Positions 58,167 through 64,000 of a stretch of 64,000 nt of DNA are shown here, one piece after another (positions within the stretch are counted from its first letter, which is position 1; every line of letters starts with the position of its first letter). The stretch lies in the NCBI RefSeq assembly GCF_958979055.1, contig NC_084886.1:45277154-45341153 (forward strand), in the 5' to 3' direction. Both the position numbers and the translations under genes were made by a program. Source of the stretch: Alnus glutinosa (taxonomy: Eukaryota; Streptophyta; Magnoliopsida; Fagales; Betulaceae). Below the pieces are notes generated by a model. That model searched no databases. It saw only the letters and a program-made list of their open reading frames with translations, and had not been told where the DNA came from.

Positions 58167-58229
58167 GATTAAGAAGAAATTGGACAGACAAAAGTTGGGG
58201 GTGAAAAGGCGAGAGGGGCGTTACTTACG
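55259..58229 (-). other. Probable 5'-leader intron of PSS1, about 3 kb
   Basis: On the minus strand a good donor (TCTAC then GTAAGTAACG) lies at about 58230-58220. A good acceptor (CCTTTGATTTGTAG) ends at about 55259, 39 bases before the start codon. The exon upstream of the donor is GC-richer and flanked by a GA/CT-rich region, as expected for a first non-coding exon. The intron body is AT-rich and has no gene. If right, transcription starts near 58300-58600. Leader introns often raise expression in plants (established for several genes, inferred here). Confidence 0.55.
58124..58163. repeat. (GA)n microsatellite at the start of the PSS1 leader intron
   Basis: About 15 GA units preceded by GAGAGAGCGAAAG. 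On the gene's strand this is a CT tract 70-100 bases inside the leader intron. Confidence 0.8.
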
Positions 58230-58599
58230 TAGAGAAGCTGGTGGGAAAGGCGTAACCGTAGGATTGGAGAAGACGGCTATGGTGGCCGTCGGATCAGAGA
58301 GAGGGAGGGAAAGTTTAGTGATAGATAATGAGGGAGTTATCGAAATCAGATAGAAAAAGGACTCAAAGATAAGACTCGGTGGCCGTGAAGATGACGATGA
58401 AATATTAATCTCTTTTTGGCAGACACAGAGAGGGAGGGAAAAAGTGAACTCTCAGTCTCGCAGAGACACACTCTGCAACAGCGGCGAAAAGGCAATGGGA
58501 TTTTGATGATGATGATGATGAAGCAGTGAGACTCATGAGAGAGAGAGTACGACGGTCAAACAGAGATTTGAAGATGTTTTTTGATTTTTGTTTCGATAC

Positions 58600-61500
58600 G
58601 CTCTCGGTAAATTAAAAGCTGAGAAATAAAACGGACGGAGGGCAATTTTGTTATGCCAAAGTTGCCCCTAAGGATCTTCTTTAATTGCAGCATATTACTG
58701 CCTACCGCTTTCATTGATTCCTTTTTAACACGCCGATACCCGTGCTTTCCGCCAAGCCTTTCTTCATCTCCTATCTTTTCTTTTCTTTTCCTTTCCTTTT
58801 TTTTTGATTAGATGTTTAACACGTGTCATCAAAAGAAGGATAATGTTTTTCTTTTTAAATTGAGTTGAAATTTTGTTTCTCCTCCAATTTAACTCATTAA
58901 ATTAACATTTCTCTCTTTAAAGCACATACAGAACGTGCATTTTTTATAAAATTAATAGAGTATATGACATCCAATTGCATATAAAAATTACATATTCTAA
59001 TAACATATATATCAATTTAGTTGTATGAATAATAAAAAATTTCTTCAACACAATTTGTAATAAAACTTTATCTTAAAAAAAAAACAAAAAAAAAAAAGAG
59101 AGAAAGAAAAAGTAGTCATTGACTCATTATTGCTATGGTCATGATTGGCATAACGGAGGAAAGCTTTGAGGTTGGTGGATTAGTAGGCTATGATTGCAGG
59201 AGCAAATGTTTGTTAGAATATTCAAAAGGCCAAGGAAGATAAGATTTGCCATCTCAACTTGATGATTATTTAATCATTAATGAATGTGGAAATTAGATTT
59301 GACTTAGGTTTTTTAAAAGTGCTATAAGAATCTCTTGTACTTTCTTAATGATTTAAATTTTTATTTTTTTTTATGAAAAATTTTGAAATTCAATTTAAAC
59401 CGTTCAAAGAATATATATATATATATATACCTAAGCCAAATCCATGAACATGGCTCATTGTGAGTTTTTCTTGCTGAATGAGAGACATGGTAGGCTTATG
59501 GCTAATTTCAAGTGGGAATGTAATTTGTGTATGTAAAAAAGACTATAAACTTTCTTACGTGCAGTTCATATCTTTAGAAGCTATAAATTAATAAGTAATT
59601 TAAATGAAAGCTAAAGAGAGTTGAAAGATGAGATGCCATAGGTAAGTAAGATGTGGGTGCCTAAAGATATCCGACAAGGATCTTCTTCATTTCACTTTAA
59701 ATTGAGATAAGCGATTCTATAGTAATATTTAATTGGTCATAAACTTAGAGTTACGAAAAATTGAAATCAAGCTCTTTTATTTATTATATAAGAAAAAATT
59801 CGTATTAAAAAATTTAAGCCGGATTGGAGGTTGTTTTAAATTTTTTATTAGCACTTTTAAGTTATATGTAATTCCAGAGACTAGTATAATTATAATCAAA
59901 TTTGGAACACGGTCATTTAAAGTCGACGTCTCACATATTTAGGACAAAAATGTTACTTTTTAAACTGATTTTTCCATAACATAGTTCAAGCCGTTTTAAC
60001 TGTCTATCGAAGTAAATGGCTTGAAAATTTTGAACTTAAATCATTTAGTTGTGATGAAAGAATTTGAATTTAAATTCGATCATTAATTTTGGTATATACA
60101 TGAATTAAAAAAATAAAAATCATTTTAATTTCGATGAAAAAAAAAGTTTAGTTAATTGAATTCAATCAAGAACAAATCCCACCTATGCTGATGGCATTTA
60201 CTCTTTTAGGGTAATTGAGATTGTAGAGATATTAAATAAAACTAATTCAATTTATTTCATTTTGAACACTTGGAAACGATTTAATTTTACTTTAGTCAAT
60301 TCATGAGATTTCAAGCAATATATAAATCCTTGCTGTGAGTTCTAATCCAAACGTTATCAAAATAGACCATAATATATACAAGACGACTTTGACGTGTATT
60401 TATATTATTCTAAGATGGTAATCGTACTTACGGTACTTGCAAAGTGGTGAATAAACGAATCTGATTTGTTGCGTATAAAAAAAAAAAAAATCCGATTTGT
60501 TTAAAGAATAAAGTTTTTTTTTCTTCATATTATATTGGAGAAAATTCTTATACTAAATCCACATTTGTCCTTTAAAATATGCAATTATCAATTATATTTT
60601 TAATAAAATTATCATAATATATTAAAAGTACATGTAAAAATTACGTACTTTATTAACAAATATCAGAAATTTTTTTCTATTACAACCTCTAGGAAGAAAA
60701 AAAAAAAAAAACCTTTTGATAACTCTTTTTTTTTTTTTCTCCAATTTGTTCTCTTCTAAAAAAAGTATTAATAAACAATTAAAAATATAAAATACTCAAA
60801 ATTAGTTTCATATTTAGACATTAAAATGTTTTTTCAATTTTTTTTTTTTTTTTTAAAAAAAAAAAACTAAATTTTGGCTTGCTATGATTAAGAGGTGCTT
60901 TTTCAAAGAGAGAAGCGTGAGAAATGACAGCTAGTTTGAATGCTTTTTGCTTTAGGCTTTGTACCTACTCTTTGTAATCGACTTTTATTATTAGTAATGC
61001 AGAACCGTAGCGAAATACACAATTATTACAGAATCGTACTAATCCATCCCTAAAGTGGAAGGTTTTGCAGTTTTTGTTGAACCAAATTCGGCCTTGAGGA
61101 GTAAAGCACCCACTGTAGGGCCTATGCGTTGTCAATGACTCAATGGCCTTGTGTACGATTAGCGCGTGGTATTCAAACTACATCATCATTTATAACACTC
61201 GGATATTAAAAATAAAATTTAAAATATTTTACTCAAAAAACTTAAATAAATATTTCTACTTCAAATTCAAAACCATAACTTAAATTTATTCATATCCATC
61301 TATATAGTTTTAAAAAATAAAATTTTAATTAGTAATTTTTCATCTCATAAAATGAGAATAATGGATTTTTTTTTTTTTTAAAAGACTGTAATATAAAATT
61401 TTAAATAAATATTATTTAATTAATTTTAAAATATAAGAAAATTTGCTACTTAAAATTTACACCTTAGGCCTAAAAATTTATTGGGCTACTCCTTCGGCCA

Positions 61501-62589
61501 ATAAACAATTAGATTTACTTGTCAAATTTTATTGTTTAATTTTTTCACTCATATTGTATAACGTGGCGTTAAACTATAATTTGACTTTAAATAAATTATA
61601 GTGAAAATTATGATACTTTAAACATTTTGCAAAAAAAAAAAAAAAAGGAACCTAACAAAATCATAATGCAACCCTTTTGGCGAAGCCCCACATCGATCAA
61701 ACTGGGCACAAATTCAAGAGGCTGTTGGGAGAGGACAGCGACAATAATCCAACGAGATATGCATATGCAGCATGTGTATGAGATATATAGAGCATGTGGG
61801 ATCTTACCTTTTATGAATGGCATATTTGTGTGAACCTTCAAGTTTTATTCATTAAAAATAAAAAATAAAAAAATAAATCAATAAACTTAAAGTCATACGT
61901 ATGATGATGCATGTCTGATATAATGGACTCGATCTTGTAGATTCCAGTAATATAGTGATGTTAATCTTCTTCTTCTTCTTTTTTCCTGATAAATGAATTT
62001 TCTCTAATATAATAATGTTTTCTTAATTATTATTTCCACACCCAAATTATTTGTTTTCACATCGATCTCTTCACATTTATGGAATTAATCCCTCCTATGA
62101 GTCATGAGAGGTGTAAAATGCTGTAGTAGCTTTATTAATTATTATTATTATTATTATTATACAGTAATGAAAACAACAAACTCACTTTGTCTTTTTTCTT
62201 TTTTTTTTTCTTTTTTTTTTTAAATGTGAAAAAATATTGTATGCACAGCTATTCACATGATTATAAGTAACAAACATTTGAATTATATCCCTCACCCAAA
62301 ATATAACCTATTTATCAATTGAGGCGACCCCAAAAGATTTTTTTTTTTTTTTTTTTTGCATTGATCAATAGTAAGAAGAACATGTCTACTTATCAAATTA
62401 ATTGAGGCTATTGAAAAAGATGGACATAAATTTCTTATAATTGAGAATTCTTATGATTATGTACTCCATTGCTATTGGGCATAGAGCTGTGAGAGAGAGC
62501 TCTGTGTTCGAACAGAGAGCTCATTCACCCAAGTAAGCCTAAGCAAGTTACCCGGATAAGGTCTATAAGGAGCCTTTCTCACAACTCTT

Positions 62590-62626
<37 letters not shown>

Positions 62627-64000
62627 TTGGATAAAAAATTATAGGAGATCCAAATACCCAAAAGACTTGCCTCTTTTGTTAAACCTAAAAGTAGAAACAG
62701 CAATAATATAATAAATGCAGTCTCCATTTAATTGGGTATTTTTCAGTTGTAGAATATAATAAATTAAAAAAAGGGGCATTTTTTTTTTTATTCCTTTTAG
62801 TTGCAGAGAAATTACATTTAATATAGAAATGATCATAAATAGCTGGTCAATATATATGACATCTTCACGGTTGGCGACTCGCATTTGGAGTACCAGTACG
62901 TAATCAGAGGGGAAAAGGGACGTGTCAAATAGGATAGGATAGCGACTTAAAGAGATATATATATATATATATATATATAAGAACAAATAAAATTAAATGT
63001 ACTAAGAGATTCGCAGAGAAAGCCCCCTCCATCTAAAAACAAGAGATAGTTATGAACAAGGTGGAAAAGGGACCACAAACAGGCCGCGCATGGGCAACAA
63101 GTTTTTCATTCTTTTTTTGGTACAAATATTAATTATGTCTCGTAGTTTGACGGGACCACAGGTCAATATTGACCTGCTTTTCAATTCCATCTATAGTTTT
63201 ACAGGTTAAACGTGTAATTTTATATGAAATCGTAAACAATATTTTATTTTAAAAAAAATAACAGTTTAAAGACGGTGAAAATAAAAAATCATATTTTTGC
63301 AAAAAAAATAAATAAATGTGCAGTTTTAAAGGGTGAATTACGATTTTATCAAACAATTAACTACATTTTAAAATCATTATTTTTTAAACAGTATGTTTTG
63401 TATATATATATATATTCTATTTGTAATTGACTTTTCTCAGAAGGGGTAAGCCTCAAAACAGAAGGGAAAAAAAAAAATAATGAAAAAAAGAGTAAAGAAT
63501 TCAGCATGAGCTTTTTCCACGTAAAAATGCATGGAAAAAGTTAAAAAGTGTTGCTTTATCATTCACGTGATGGTTGAGTTTGATATGACATTCGAGTTTT
63601 TGTATAAATTTATAACTTAGAGAACTTCCAAAATTCTTAAGTAAAAAATATTTTTATTTCAAATACTGCTTTAAGTTTAACAAATAATTCAAACACAAAA
63701 TAATCATAAAAATACAAAAGCAGTTCTCACTTTCCTATCACATCGAAACAATTTTTTCAAATAAAAAACAAGAAAAAACTCAAAACACATTAACAAACAA
63801 TTTAGTCTTAAACTGGCATTTGTCTAAAAGCACTTACATTGGGCTAGTAACAAATAGCTAAATGGTTATTTTGACTAGCCCTATAGAGAAAACAAAAGAA
63901 TAAAAAAAGAAGTTCAACATTCTGCTAGCCATTTTGACCAAGAATTTCACTACTAGTTATACTCAATTACGCATAAGTTAAATAAATAATAATAATAAAC
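58600..64000. other. AT-rich intergenic DNA, no gene recognised
   Basis: Apart from the PSS1 promoter side near 58600, both strands show only short frames without domain features. There are many homopolymer and TA runs (for example 59412-59429, 62591-62622 and 62957-62980). A palindromic piece near 62485-62522 (GAGAGAGCTCTGTGTTCGAA then CAGAGAGCTC) is a small hairpin. No transposon ends or protein relics could be identified with confidence. Confidence 0.5.

Noticed and set aside
62463-62580. tRNA or SINE-like segment around GTGTTCGAAC
   Set aside because: It has one box B-like word, but no box A at the right distance, no cloverleaf and no flanking duplication.
1-64000. CRISPR arrays, prokaryotic operons or viral insertions
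   Set aside because: Direct repeats present are tandem minisatellites without spacers. Gene structure is eukaryotic throughout, and no viral coat, movement or polymerase motifs were seen.

Overview
The window is AT-rich nuclear DNA of a flowering plant, almost certainly a eudicot. The evidence is spliced genes with GT-AG introns, chloroplast and mitochondrial targeting sequences, a 14-repeat PPR protein, many MITEs, LINE remnants and a tRNA-derived SINE. A woody rosid would fit the repeat style, but that is a guess. All gene models below were built by hand from reading frame, splice sites and family knowledge, and each closes in phase.

Layout. 1-5500: gene-poor, AT-rich DNA full of MITEs, with one SINE. 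5525-9107 and 10824-15662: two tandem MATE (DETOXIFICATION-type) transporter genes, separated by two tandem-repeat arrays. Introns of the second gene hold several DNA transposons, one of which carries a piece of a 6-phosphogluconate dehydrogenase gene. 16384-22088: one 5.7-kb DNA transposon with terminal inverted repeats over 1 kb long. 23079-26447: cyclin-D1-binding (GCIP) family gene. 26818-28729 (minus): chloroplast twin-arginine translocase subunit TatC. 30773-37335: origin recognition complex subunit ORC4, 16 exons. 39824-42019: intronless P-class PPR gene. 44281-45255: LINE remnant. 46900-47588: GC-repeat-bearing TIR element. 48143-50090: FatB-type acyl-ACP thioesterase, with an 18S-rDNA-derived fragment in intron 2. 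50853-55220 (minus): base-exchange phosphatidylserine synthase, with a 5'-leader intron reaching about 58229. 58500-64000: AT-rich, no gene recognised.

The genes do not form one pathway. They are ordinary housekeeping or transport genes: thylakoid protein export (TatC), DNA replication licensing (ORC4), organelle RNA metabolism (PPR), plastid fatty acid release (FatB-like), phospholipid synthesis (PSS) and efflux (MATE). Several neighbours match Arabidopsis neighbours as I remember them (TatC next to ORC4; the GCIP gene next to a PPR gene), so this looks like a conserved gene block expanded by transposons.

I found no CRISPR array, operon or clearly new biological system. The most interesting observations are the transposon-captured 6PGDH fragment, the antisense 18S rDNA fragment in an intron, the long-TIR element, the nested MITEs carrying G-box palindromes, and a FatB-type enzyme without the usual N-terminal hydrophobic segment.
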